Notes under the pieces: model-generated
Told to the model about the DNA's origin: nothing
The model's database searches: none
Seen by the model: only the letters and a program-made list of their open reading frames with translations
Made by a program: the position numbers and the translations under genes
In this document: piece after piece, positions 36,177 to 44,390 of the stretch
How the letters are laid out: each line of letters starts with the position of its first letter
Position numbering within the stretch: the stretch's first letter is position 1
Assembly: GCA_910574195.1 (NCBI GenBank)
Contig: CAJTBF010000001.1
Coordinates: 62,001 to 126,000, forward strand
Source of the DNA: Lachnospiraceae bacterium
GTDB taxonomy: Bacteria > Bacillota > Clostridia > Lachnospirales > Lachnospiraceae
Direction: 5' to 3'
Length of the DNA: 64,000 bases

Positions 36177-36410
36177 TTATACAGCAGTTGCGCGATCAAG
36201 ATACCGTTCAAATTTCTCACGCTTAATCAAGACTCTGTTTCCATTCATCATATAGAAATCTTCATTGGGATGTGTGTCAATGAGCATTCGCAGCTTTCCC
36301 TCGCCAATATGATAATATCCGGCGGCTTCTTCAATGGTCAGCGTATACCTGCGCCAGACCGGAATATCTGAATATCTTTTTTCATCCACAATCATTTTTT
36401 TATTCGCCAT
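36177..36410 (-). CDS. xis: Excisionase-type DNA-binding protein (Tn916 Xis family)
   Basis: 77 residues from ATG 36410, preceded by GGAGGACA. It shows the winged-helix excisionase pattern of Tn916-family Xis: PVWRRYTLTIEEAAGYYHIGEGKLRMLID, then NGNRVLIKREKFERYLD. It directs the integrase towards excision. It lies directly upstream of int on the same strand, as in Tn916. The longer open frame to 36500 has no ribosome site. Confidence 0.9.
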   Translation of the reverse strand: MANKKMIVDEKRYSDIPVWRRYTLTIEEAAGYYHIGEGKLRMLIDTHPNEDFYMMNGNRVLIKREKFERYLDRATAV

Positions 36411-36455
36411 AGGCAGTTGTCCTCCATACATGAAAACAGCCAGACAGGGGAATGT

Positions 36456-36760
36456 CGGCAACGAAGTCCGGCAACGGGCTTCAAAAGACCTCGCAAACAA
36501 TCCTTGTCTGGCGGTTGGGTTATTTTATACTTTTTCTTTTATTTTTCTGTTGCTTTGGTTGTTAAAGGGGAGAAAAGCCCGCAGTTACGGGATTTTCCCC
36601 GGCAACCGGCTCGGCAACGGGATAGCAACGGAGTGTGCAACGGGATAGCATTGGGCTGTTATTTGCCGGTTTTTTTCAGAAGGGAAGCTCCATCTGCTCC
36701 GGCACTGGCGTAAATCCCTCCGGGGTTTTTCCCGTCCCGTTGCCGGTGTCCGTTGCCGGC
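36456..36760. repeat. Iteron-like GCAACGG repeats
   Basis: GGCAACG-type motifs occur at about 36457, 36470, 36613, 36625 and 36637, with a GCAACCGG variant at about 36602 and two inverted copies (CCGTTGCCGG) at about 36737 and 36748 inside the end of the VapE-like gene. The 176-base gap 36501-36675 holds no gene. The cluster lies beside the replication genes and could be an origin or Xis-binding region. Confidence 0.45.
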
Positions 36761-38073
36761 TGCTCCCGTTCCCATCCCTTCTGCCTGCCATACCCGGCGA
36801 ACATCCGGGGGTTGGAGAAATAGTTCCAACCGGTGACGCACTGGTTCATTATCTCGTTGATTTCCCGTATCTCCCATTGTTTCGGCTCGTCAAAATCATG
36901 GTTCAGGGCTTCTTTGTAAAGCTGCTTGGAGCAGACCGTATCGCCGGGATAGCTGTCAAGGAAAGCCTGAATCATCCCGGCCTTGGTGTCCTCCGGCATG
37001 AAGTCCCGCTGGTGTTCCTTTAAATGGCGCACCATTTCCGGGCTGAATGTCAGCTTCCATCTGCCGCTTCTGTAAATCTCCATCGCTTCCGCCCATACTT
37101 GATTGATATAGGCTCTGGAAGCGGGTTCGTCCTCTAAAATGTGTGTTTCCGCCTGCTCCGGGCATACCTGTATGGGGATGAAGCGGCGGTTGCCGGAGCG
37201 GTCAAGGGGCAGGAAGTCAAGGGCGTTGGATGTGCCGCCGAACACGCACTGCCTTGGGCGGTCTGCCGGGTGGGTTTCATAGGGTATTTTGTAAACCTCC
37301 TTCTGGCGGCTCAAAAAGGACTTGATTTCCTCTATGCTCTTGGCGTTTGCGGTGGCAATCATTTCCGACATTTCGATTATCCAGTGGCCTTGGAGCTTGC
37401 GGTATACGTTGTCATCGTCCAGCTTCCGTAAATCATCGGAGAACCACTCGTCTTTGACCGCCAGCAGCCGGAAGAAGGTGGACTTCCCGGCTCCCTGGCC
37501 TCCCACAAGGCAGAGCATGACTTCAAATTTACAGCCGGGGGAAAATGCCCGGTGGATGGCTCCCAACAGGAACAGGCGCAGGGATTGGTAGGTGTAATCG
37601 TCCTCACCGGCTCCCAGAAAGTGCCGCAGGCAGGAGCGTATCCGTTCGGTTCCGTCCCATGTCAGGCCGTTTAAATAATCCCGGACAGGGTGGTAACTGT
37701 TCTCATTGGCGGCAAGGTCGGCGGCGTCCTGTATCTTTTTCTCGCTTGTCAGGCCATAGGTCTTTTCCAGATACAGCCGGATATATTTCATGTCCGTGTC
37801 GGTCATGGGGCTTCCGGCGGCTCTTTTGTAGCCGATTGGCTTAAAAATATCGGTACGGTTGGTCAGCAGGTTGTAGGCAACCGCCCCGGAAAGGAGCGGG
37901 TCGCACTGGAACACGGTCAGGCAGTTGCCCATGCTGTTGCGGAAGCCGCCTTTCTCGGTGGTTTCCAGCATGGCCTTTACTTCCTCAACGCTCCGGGGCG
38001 GCTCGGCGTTTTCTGCCATGTTCGCTATTTCCTGCCGTATCTGGGGCGGTAAATTCTGCCATTCGTCTTTCAA
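36676..38073 (-). CDS. VapE-domain (virulence-associated E) replicative helicase-like protein
   Basis: 465 residues. The SF3-like P-loop GGQGAGKSTFFRLLAV (near residue 188), Walker B in HWIIEMSEMIATANAK, an arginine-finger region in DRPRQCVFGGTSN and RSGNRRFIPIQV are the marks of VapE/phage primase-helicase ATPases of mobile elements. It probably unwinds the element's origin for replication after excision. The start appears to be TTG 38073 with GTGAGGAAC upstream. It overlaps the primase gene by 89 bases. The C-terminal tail (ATDTGNGTGKTPEG) is encoded within the GCAACGG repeat cluster. Confidence 0.85.
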   Translation of the reverse strand: MKDEWQNLPPQIRQEIANMAENAEPPRSVEEVKAMLETTEKGGFRNSMGNCLTVFQCDPLLSGAVAYNLLTNRTDIFKPIGYKRAAGSPMTDTDMKYIRLYLEKTYGLTSEKKIQDAADLAANENSYHPVRDYLNGLTWDGTERIRSCLRHFLGAGEDDYTYQSLRLFLLGAIHRAFSPGCKFEVMLCLVGGQGAGKSTFFRLLAVKDEWFSDDLRKLDDDNVYRKLQGHWIIEMSEMIATANAKSIEEIKSFLSRQKEVYKIPYETHPADRPRQCVFGGTSNALDFLPLDRSGNRRFIPIQVCPEQAETHILEDEPASRAYINQVWAEAMEIYRSGRWKLTFSPEMVRHLKEHQRDFMPEDTKAGMIQAFLDSYPGDTVCSKQLYKEALNHDFDEPKQWEIREINEIMNQCVTGWNYFSNPRMFAGYGRQKGWEREQPATDTGNGTGKTPEGFTPVPEQMELPF

Positions 38074-38632
38074 GGTTCCTCACTTCCTTTCCGTGTCCTG
38101 TGATAAGGGCTACCCGCTCGTGAATATCCCCGGAGAGAAGCACGTCCATCAGGTATTCCACCCGGCTCATGTTCTGCAGGGCTTCCACAAACCGGGGGTT
38201 CCATGCTTCATCGGGCTGGCGTGGGGCGTATTCCTCCTTCCAGCGGCGCAGGAGATGGTAATAATCGGACAGCACACGGAAACAGTGCCGCTCCATGCGC
38301 TTAAACTTCTGTTCCTCGGTTTCCCTCCGCAGTCGTGGACGGATGGGCGGCTTCCCGGCGTTCCTCCCGTCCTCGTAGGGGATGGAGAAGTCCTGCGCCA
38401 GCATGAGGGCGGCTTCCCGGCTCCCGATTCCGTGGAGCCGGGAAACAAAGTCAATTATGTCCCCGGTGGCTCCGCAGCCGAAACAGTAAAAGCGGCGGTC
38501 AACCTTCATGCTTGGGTTCTTGTCGTTGTGGAACGGGCAGACGCACATCCCGTTCCGGTTTACTTTAATTCCGTAACACTCCGCAGCCTGCCTTGTGGTG
38601 ACGGACTGCTTCACGGCTTCAAATACGTTCAA
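37985..38632 (-). CDS. CHC2 zinc-finger primase-like protein
   Basis: 215 residues. A CHC2 zinc finger at the N-terminus (MCVCPFHNDKNPS ... FYCFGCGATGDIIDFV; Cys-x2-His ... Cys-x2-Cys) is the DnaG-type DNA-binding module. No TOPRIM catalytic domain follows; instead there is a helical region and a basic tail. It may act with the VapE-like protein as a split primase-helicase. The start is TTG 38632, chosen for the perfect AGGAGGG eight bases upstream; the longer frame to 38671 has none. Confidence 0.85.
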   Translation of the reverse strand: MNVFEAVKQSVTTRQAAECYGIKVNRNGMCVCPFHNDKNPSMKVDRRFYCFGCGATGDIIDFVSRLHGIGSREAALMLAQDFSIPYEDGRNAGKPPIRPRLRRETEEQKFKRMERHCFRVLSDYYHLLRRWKEEYAPRQPDEAWNPRFVEALQNMSRVEYLMDVLLSGDIHERVALITGHGKEVRNLERRMAEFTAPDTAGNSEHGRKRRAAPER

Positions 38633-38699
38633 TAGGCGTTCCCTCCTGATAATAAAAAAAGCGCCTGACATTCCCGATGTGAAAATGACAAGTGCCTGT

Positions 38700-40289
38700 T
38701 TAAAGTTCCATATTCTGTTGTTTCTGTGTCCGGGGCGGCTGGCTTTTCGCTGCCTGCTCTTGCCGGATGCGTTCCTGCCGCCCTTTCAGGCTCTCCTGAA
38801 CGGACGGTTTCCTCCCCGGATCGGCGGTCTGGCGGTACTGCTCGGATGGCAATACCTGATTGAGCCAGTGGCGCACGTCACGGAGTACCTTCACGTCCGC
38901 CTGAACCGCTTCCAGCTCCTTCCTCTGTCCGGGCAGGGCGGCGGCAAGCTGTTCCCGTTCGGATTCTAAATCTTTACGGGAGTAAGAGTTTCCTTTCAGG
39001 TTGGCTTTAAAATACCGGATGGCGGCATTGTAAGCGTCCAGTTCCTCCCGGTGGCTCTCCGCAAACTTCTCCTTTTTCTTCTTCCAGCCGATGGCGGCAT
39101 ACTCCGCATGGACTGGCTTGCCCGCTTCGTATTTGTCAATGTAGGACAGCATGGTGTTGATGGCTTTTATGCGTTTCTCGCTTTTTTTTATGCTCCCCAT
39201 GACGGAAACGGCGTTCTGGCTGATTTCGTCCAGCCGGGTGTCAAGGCTCCCCACGGTGGAGATTCCTTTCTTCCGCAGGAAGTCCATAGCCGCCTGCACT
39301 TTATTGTAGTCAGCAACTGTGCCTTTCAGTTTCCCTCTGGAAGTCCAGCCGGCACGTTCCCCGCCCCGCAGTTCCAGATACTGAAAAAGCAGCTCCGGGA
39401 GTGTCGGTTCCTTGGCCTGCTCCAATGCTTCCAGAAAAGCGGCTTTTTTCTCTTTTAAGTCGGCAATCCAGCCTTTTAAATGGCGCACCATCTGGCGGAT
39501 GGACTGCATGCGGGAGTTGGCGGCTCTGATGTCCCGGTTCAGGTTGCCGATGTTGGTCTGGATTCCTTTCTTCTCCATCTGGCAGGCGGCTGGCCCCATG
39601 TGGACGGTGGGGATTTGGTCAATCCCCTGTCGGACATAGGAACGCAGGTCAAGCCGTTCCGGGCGGTCGTTTGCTTCCAGATAGCGGTTGGCCGTATCCG
39701 CCCATCCCTGCCGCCAGATTTCAGCGTACTTCCGGTCGTTCCAGTCCACGGTGTTCTCCTTGTGGCTTTTCCATCTGCCGGACGGGAGCCGGATTCTTTC
39801 GCCGTTTTTGTCAAGGTCATAAACTTTGCGGCTCTTGGGGAGCCATTTCCCTTTTTCGTCCATCGCCCGCATGGTGAGCAGGATATGGGCGTGGGGGTTC
39901 CCATCCCCCTTGTCATGGATGGCAAAGTCGGCTATCATGCCTTTGGAAACAAAAAACTCCCGGCAGTAGTCACGGAGAAGGTCGGCGTACTGTCCCGGCG
40001 GGATTTCCCTTGGGATGGCAAGCACGAACCTCCGGGCAAGCTGGGAGTTCCATTGCTTTTCCTGCGCTTCGGCAGAGTTCCATAGGGTATTGCGGTCTGC
40101 ATACTCCGGCGGCACATGGGGCGGGAGCATGATTTCCTTGTGGGTGACTTCGTTTTTATAGGGATAGTATTTCTGCTCTTGGTCGTATTCAGAGAACAGC
40201 TTCTCGCCGCTCTGGTAGGCGGCGGCAGAAACAGCGGATTCATTGTTGCTCCGCTTAATGATGGTGATTTTACAATGCGGGCATGGCAA
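38700..40289 (-). CDS. MobA/MobL-family relaxase
   Basis: 529 residues from TTG 40289 (AAGGAGAG upstream; an ATG at 40370 would add 27 residues). The HUH relaxase domain has motif I AVSAAAYQSGEKL with the likely nucleophile Tyr and motif III AIHDKGDGNPHAHILLTM with the metal histidines. A long coiled-coil C-terminal half (about 255-500) follows. It nicks oriT and pilots the strand into the recipient. The oriT-like palindrome lies 1.2 kb upstream, across the MerR gene, which probably inserted between them. Confidence 0.93.
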   Translation of the reverse strand: MPCPHCKITIIKRSNNESAVSAAAYQSGEKLFSEYDQEQKYYPYKNEVTHKEIMLPPHVPPEYADRNTLWNSAEAQEKQWNSQLARRFVLAIPREIPPGQYADLLRDYCREFFVSKGMIADFAIHDKGDGNPHAHILLTMRAMDEKGKWLPKSRKVYDLDKNGERIRLPSGRWKSHKENTVDWNDRKYAEIWRQGWADTANRYLEANDRPERLDLRSYVRQGIDQIPTVHMGPAACQMEKKGIQTNIGNLNRDIRAANSRMQSIRQMVRHLKGWIADLKEKKAAFLEALEQAKEPTLPELLFQYLELRGGERAGWTSRGKLKGTVADYNKVQAAMDFLRKKGISTVGSLDTRLDEISQNAVSVMGSIKKSEKRIKAINTMLSYIDKYEAGKPVHAEYAAIGWKKKKEKFAESHREELDAYNAAIRYFKANLKGNSYSRKDLESEREQLAAALPGQRKELEAVQADVKVLRDVRHWLNQVLPSEQYRQTADPGRKPSVQESLKGRQERIRQEQAAKSQPPRTQKQQNMEL

Positions 40290-40403
40290 GTGTGCGCTCT
40301 CCTTCCTCCCGGATTCCGGGCAAAAAAAGAGCAGGATAACCTGTTTAGATTTCCTGCTCTTTGCCGCCATTGATTAACGGCAGATATTTAGTTGTCCTTT
40401 TCT

Positions 40404-41252
40404 TTATTCTTTCCCATAAAAGGCTTCAATCGCTTGTGCGAAAAAATCCGAAGCCCCATCTCCGTATTTTTCATCCGTCATCGGCTTGATTTTTTCATTG
40501 CGGTAATACTTCGCCTGCGCCAGCATGAATCCTTTTTCCTCTTTTACCTGTGAGAGTTGTTTCATAACAAAGCCGTATTCCCCGACTATCTCTTTTACTT
40601 CAAAAGAATCCACGGCACAATCCCGTTTAGCGATTAGTTTTTGCAGAATTGCTTCAATCCGTTTGTTATAGCTTTCTGCAACTTCTTTGCTGATGGGGTT
40701 CTGGGCGGCAGATAAAAATTTGTCTTTCCCGCCATACCATTCAACTACCTTTGCATATCCTTTCTGCATTTTTTCAGAAGATACGGCTTCCATGTAATGC
40801 TTTTTCCATTGTTCAATGCTCCCAAATTCTTTTATTGCGATGTTTCTCATGTTTTCCGGCATATGCTCCATCATAGTCTGGAACATTTCCTCAATCTCTG
40901 TTTTACTGAAAACTGCAAAATCCATTGTGTTTTCTCCTTTCAGGATGTCGTCAATGCTGTCGATCAGGCGTTCCATACGCTCTTTTTTTGCTGTCAGCAT
41001 TTTCCTCTGCATTTGTAAAATCTGGTTCCTGTCAAGAGCCGGGTTCGCCATAACCGCTTTGATTTCCTTCAGGGGAATATCAAACTCACGGAAGAACAGC
41101 ACTTGCTGTAATGTTTCCAGTGCTTTATCGTCATAAAGCCGGTATCCCGCTTCACTTTTGCCAGTCGGCTTTAACAGTCCGATTTCATCATAATAGTGGA
41201 GCGTGCGCACGCTGATACCTGTTAAGTTTGATACTTCTTTTACTGTCCTCAT
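40404..41252 (-). CDS. MerR-family regulator with TipAS-like ligand domain
   Basis: 282 residues. An N-terminal MerR winged helix (VSNLTGISVRTLHYYDEIGLLKP) and a dimerisation coiled coil (about 80-112) are followed by a TipAS-type helical domain (about 150-280, with KKHYMEAVSSEKMQKGYAKVVEWYGG). TipA-like proteins bind thiopeptide or other drugs covalently or loosely and activate their own promoter. No efflux gene is adjacent, so the ligand and targets are unknown. It is cargo within the mobilization region. Confidence 0.9.
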   Translation of the reverse strand: MRTVKEVSNLTGISVRTLHYYDEIGLLKPTGKSEAGYRLYDDKALETLQQVLFFREFDIPLKEIKAVMANPALDRNQILQMQRKMLTAKKERMERLIDSIDDILKGENTMDFAVFSKTEIEEMFQTMMEHMPENMRNIAIKEFGSIEQWKKHYMEAVSSEKMQKGYAKVVEWYGGKDKFLSAAQNPISKEVAESYNKRIEAILQKLIAKRDCAVDSFEVKEIVGEYGFVMKQLSQVKEEKGFMLAQAKYYRNEKIKPMTDEKYGDGASDFFAQAIEAFYGKE

Positions 41253-41439
41253 AGCTGTCGACCTCCTGTTCTTGATATATCCACTCTAACCCATGACGTT
41301 CCGTGAGGGTCAATAGGTAATTTCAAATATTTTTGAATATATCACATTTCAAGAATGTCGGGAAGAATTTCAGCCAGAATTTCAAAACTTGCCAGACTTA
41401 AAATAGCTGGCAGCGCAAGAAGATTCTGTGCGGCAAGTC

Positions 41440-41640
41440 CACAAAGGGGTAGCTGGCGGAGCCAGCGCAGGGGAAGGGCAGCTTCCCCTGTGATGATTGG
41501 AGCAGATTGGAAATCTACGGAAATCATCTGCTGTCCGCAGGACGCTCCCGGCAGGGCGCAATGCACCACTTTCCTAAGTGGTGTATAATTGCGCCCTCTT
41601 TCAGAGGGGGATTGTCCGGGTTTCCGTTTTTCTGCCATTT
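41440..41640. other. Probable origin of transfer (oriT) region
   Basis: A nested palindrome at 41553-41597 has outer arms AGGGCGCAAT/ATTGCGCCCT and inner arms CACCACTT/AAGTGGTG with a TCCT loop. Two more hairpins lie just upstream: GCTGGC/GCCAGC (about 41451-41465) and AGGGGAAG/CTTCCCCT (about 41468-41489). No convincing gene occupies 41253-41640. Position between the mobilization genes and the relaxase, and similarity to oriT palindromes I recall from clostridial conjugative elements, support the call; the nick site is unknown. Confidence 0.65.
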
Positions 41641-42156
41641 TTACCGTTCCTGCTGTTTGGGCTTCCTGTCAGGATTGAGCTTCCCGGCGACAACGGCGGC
41701 ATGGCTCTTTATCTTGATTTCCCCCTCCTGCTCGCTGCGCTTTGCGTTCCGGTAGCCTTCATCGGAGAGGAAGAAACGGAATCGTTCTCCTTTAAAACCG
41801 ACAAAGCATTGCTTCTGTACTTCTAGCATAATCATGTGCCGGGTTTCCGGGTGGAACCGTTCCTTTCCTGACAGGTCATGCCCCTGCAAAATCGGCTCCT
41901 GTGCCTTTGCTGCCGCAAGCCGCTGGCGGATGGAATTGTCGCGCTCTGCAAGGAACCGGGCTTTTGTGGCGGCAACAAACTGGCTGCACTCCGGCTCCGG
42001 TATCTTTTCCAGTTTTCGGATGGCGTTCTCCACGATTGCCTTTGTTAGTAAGTCCTTTATCACCGGCACGATTTCTTTCATGCCCGCAAGGGTTTCCGCC
42101 TTGGTCGGTGCGGCATACTGGTAGATAATGTCCAGCTCGCTTTTTGAAAATTTCAT
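41641..42156 (-). CDS. Element-encoded protein of unknown function (mobilization region)
   Basis: 171 residues. I do not recognise a characterised family. It has a helical N-terminal half (residues 1-100), an LxRHxL-like middle with ETRHMIMLEVQKQCFVGFKGERFRFFLSDEGYRNAKRS and a lysine-rich tail. Its start ATG overlaps the stop of the DUF3847 gene (ATGA), so it is translated with it. The position next to oriT in a Mob-type operon suggests a role in DNA processing or transfer; this is by context only. Confidence 0.75.
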   Translation of the reverse strand: MKFSKSELDIIYQYAAPTKAETLAGMKEIVPVIKDLLTKAIVENAIRKLEKIPEPECSQFVAATKARFLAERDNSIRQRLAAAKAQEPILQGHDLSGKERFHPETRHMIMLEVQKQCFVGFKGERFRFFLSDEGYRNAKRSEQEGEIKIKSHAAVVAGKLNPDRKPKQQER

Positions 42157-42446
42157 TCTGTGTCCTCCTTCCGGTTTTCGGTAAGAATCTGTGCCACAAG
42201 GCGCTTCGTGTCGCCCTGATGGAACAATGCTTTTAAGATGGCGCTAACCTGCTCGTCCGTCACGGATTCCGGGTGGGGGAGATGGCTTTCCAGCATTGCC
42301 CCTCTGGTACATAGCCGGTGCGTCCGTTCTTTCCGGTTCAGGGTCTTTATCTGGTGTTCCAGCATTTTCTCCTTATGCTGCGCCCGCCGCAGCCTTGCTT
42401 CGGTCTTTTCAATCTCCTGATTCAGTTTTTCCAGCTTCTCATTCAT
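42153..42446 (-). CDS. DUF3847-domain small mobilization protein
   Basis: 97 residues from ATG 42446. A coiled-coil N-terminus (residues 1-40, KLNQEIEKTEARLRRAQHKEKMLEHQ) is followed by KERTHRLCTRGAMLE, the landmark of DUF3847 proteins found beside relaxase genes in clostridial elements. It may be an accessory relaxosome protein. It overlaps the preceding gene by eight bases and the next by four. Confidence 0.85.
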   Translation of the reverse strand: MNEKLEKLNQEIEKTEARLRRAQHKEKMLEHQIKTLNRKERTHRLCTRGAMLESHLPHPESVTDEQVSAILKALFHQGDTKRLVAQILTENRKEDTE

Positions 42447-42777
42447 GGGCAGCGTCCTCCTTGGGGAGCAGGATATAGATGTGGCTGACCTCCCCGATTC
42501 CCTGACGGACACGCATAATCATCCCGGCCTGTTCCAGCTCATTCAGGGAACGCTTGCAGGTCTGGGGGCTTCGGGAGAGTGCCGCCGCTATCTCCATGAC
42601 GGGGAAGCGGATGAACAGAATCCCGTTGCTGTCCTCGGTTCCGTTTGTCAGGATTTCATCCAGCAGGCGGGCATACATGACTTTTGCCGTGTTACTGACC
42701 GGAAGCCGGAGCATTGCCTTTGGGAGCGGCATACAGGGCGGCAGGGGCGTACTGGCTATCATAAATTCACAATTCAT
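42439..42777 (-). CDS. RepA-like winged-helix protein
   Basis: 112 residues. The N-terminal LPKAMLRLPVSNTAKVMYARLLDE and IRFPVMEIAAALSRSPQTCKRSLNELEQAGMIMRVRQGIGEVSHIYI form a winged helix like the N-terminal part of RepA_N/replication initiator A proteins, but the rest of a full RepA is absent. It may control copy or transfer of the element. The start has AAAGGAGG upstream. It is in operon with the 63-residue gene before it (11-base overlap). Confidence 0.75.
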   Translation of the reverse strand: MNCEFMIASTPLPPCMPLPKAMLRLPVSNTAKVMYARLLDEILTNGTEDSNGILFIRFPVMEIAAALSRSPQTCKRSLNELEQAGMIMRVRQGIGEVSHIYILLPKEDAAHE

Positions 42778-42958
42778 TGGGTGGTATCCTCCTTTTGGCT
42801 CGTTTGGATAGATAGCGGGGGCAGTCGATCATGACAGCCCGGAAACTCTGCTTGCACCCATGCTGGCATTTCCGGCAGATTTCATTGTAGCTTCTGCGCC
42901 CCCGGTCGTTCAGGAAGAAAGCAAGCTCTTTCTTCCGCTTTTTTGACATTCTCGGCAT
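42767..42958 (-). CDS. Small cysteine-rich element protein
   Basis: 63 residues, basic, with a CRKCQHGCKQ cluster plus a fourth cysteine in DCPRYLSKRAKRR, suggesting a zinc-binding knuckle. GAAGGAGG precedes the ATG. It is the first gene of the 42958-41641 operon. The function is unknown. Confidence 0.7.
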   Translation of the reverse strand: MPRMSKKRKKELAFFLNDRGRRSYNEICRKCQHGCKQSFRAVMIDCPRYLSKRAKRRIPPNEL

Positions 42959-43488
42959 AATGCCTCCTTCATAGAAAAACCGCCCGATTCAGCGGTAACA
43001 GCCGGAATGGGCGGGTAGTGGTTTTTTGTGTAGCGTTTCGGGGCGATTTTCAGGGGAAACATAGCCGTAGAGCCGCCCCAAAATCTCCCGTGGTATTACG
43101 GGCAGGGCAGACTATGCCCTGTGAAATTGTTGTGTTTCGGTATCGTTTCGGTGTTCATTTTTGCCGGTTCCCTCTGCTGTCGTTCCTGCCCCCGTCTTTG
43201 GCGGCGTTTCGCTCCACTTGGTACGCTCGTTGCGGTCAGGGTTCCTCCGTTTCCCTGCCGGAAGTCGTTGCGTTACATCGCCGGGGAGCATATCCCATAC
43301 AGGCCGGTCATTCGATTGGAATAATCCATCGATGAACTGCCTATATCATAGGACATTTTTGTACCCTGTGCCGTATGTCCACGAATCAGGAATGAAGCCC
43401 AAAATCCAAAAAATTCCACGATTGCGGAATGGGTGTGGTATAATGTCCTTGTTGCGGCAGGCTGGCCGCAGGGAAGGAGCAGGAAGCC
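42959..43488. other. Gene-free regulatory stretch between divergent operons
   Basis: About 530 bases. At 42974-43027 there is a hairpin with ACCGCCCG and CGGGTAGTGGT arms, followed by T6. An extended -10 promoter for the XRE gene is at 43436-43444. The open frames crossing it have no ribosome site and no protein-like pattern. Confidence 0.5.
43436..43444 (+). promoter_or_regulatory. Extended -10 promoter of the XRE gene
   Basis: TGGTATAAT about 45 bases before the start codon. There is no good -35 hexamer, as expected for the extended type. Confidence 0.55.
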
Positions 43489-44298
43489 ATGAAGCAGGGG
43501 ATAACGGTTCAGGAACGGTTAAAGGATTTAAGGACGGAGCGGCATTTAAAGTTAGAGGAACTGGCGGCGGCTACAAAGATTTCCAAATCAGCTTTGGGAA
43601 GCTATGAGAATGACGAACTAAAGGAAATCAGCCACAAAAACCTTGTGGAGCTGGCAAAGTTTTACGGGGTGTCAACGGATTACCTTCTCTGCCTGACAGA
43701 GAACAGGAACCATCCGGACACGGGGCTTACCGAACTGCATTTGAGTGATGATATGGTGGAGCTGTTAAAAAGCGGGCTTATCAACAACCGGCTGCTGTGT
43801 GAGATTGCCACGCATGAGGACTTCGTTACCCTGATGACGGACACGGAGATTTATGTGGATGGTGTCGCAACCTCCCACTTCCAAAACTTCAACAGCCTTT
43901 TGGAAGTCCTGCGGGGGCAAGTCCTTTCCCAATACCAGCCGGTAGAGGAAGATACTGCGTTAAAGGCGTTGGAAGCCATGCAGATACAGGAAGAAGATTA
44001 TTTCTGCCAGGTCACGCACCGGACTTGGGACGCTATCCTCCATGCCATAAGGGAAGCGCACAAGGACGATGCGGACAGTGCGCCGGATGGCTCCAATGCC
44101 ATGAAGCTAATCAAGGACGCAAAGAAGGCACTGGCTGTGCCGGGTTCCTATCTGGATGTGTTCACCGCCCTTATGTGTACGCAGCTTCAAGTCCGGTATG
44201 AAAAGCTGTCGGAGCAGGAGCGCACGGTTTTGAAGAATGTTATGAAGAAAACTCCGGCATATAAGGATTCCCCGTTGAGTAGGATGAAACGGAGATAA
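43489..44298 (+). CDS. XRE-family transcriptional regulator
   Basis: 269 residues. An N-terminal HTH_3 domain (residues 8-67: RLKDLRTERHLKLEELAAATKISKSALGSYEN) is followed by a helical region of about 190 residues without a recognised fold. It probably controls the mobilization/replication genes that diverge from it. The start ATG has AAGGAGCAGG upstream and a terminator follows. Confidence 0.88.
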   Translation: MKQGITVQERLKDLRTERHLKLEELAAATKISKSALGSYENDELKEISHKNLVELAKFYGVSTDYLLCLTENRNHPDTGLTELHLSDDMVELLKSGLINNRLLCEIATHEDFVTLMTDTEIYVDGVATSHFQNFNSLLEVLRGQVLSQYQPVEEDTALKALEAMQIQEEDYFCQVTHRTWDAILHAIREAHKDDADSAPDGSNAMKLIKDAKKALAVPGSYLDVFTALMCTQLQVRYEKLSEQERTVLKNVMKKTPAYKDSPLSRMKRR

Positions 44299-44300
44299 GG

Positions 44301-44342
44301 AAATGCCGTTGCTTGGGCTTTTATCCATGCAACGGCATTTTG
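44301..44342 (+). terminator. Terminator after the XRE gene
   Basis: AAATGCCGTTGC ... GCAACGGCATTTT (44301-44312, 44329-44341), 3 bases after the stop. Confidence 0.75.
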
Positions 44343-44390
44343 AGAGGTTCCATATTCACTTTTCTTTGTCTTTTATTCTATAAATCTCGT

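Noticed and set aside
41342-41638. 98-codon frame over the oriT region
   Set aside because: The frame spans the palindromes; the peptide mirrors the inverted repeats and has no recognisable domain.
43018-43607. Overlapping frames in the gap before the XRE gene
   Set aside because: No ribosome sites, arginine/cysteine-rich shadow-like composition, and one overlaps the start of the real XRE gene.
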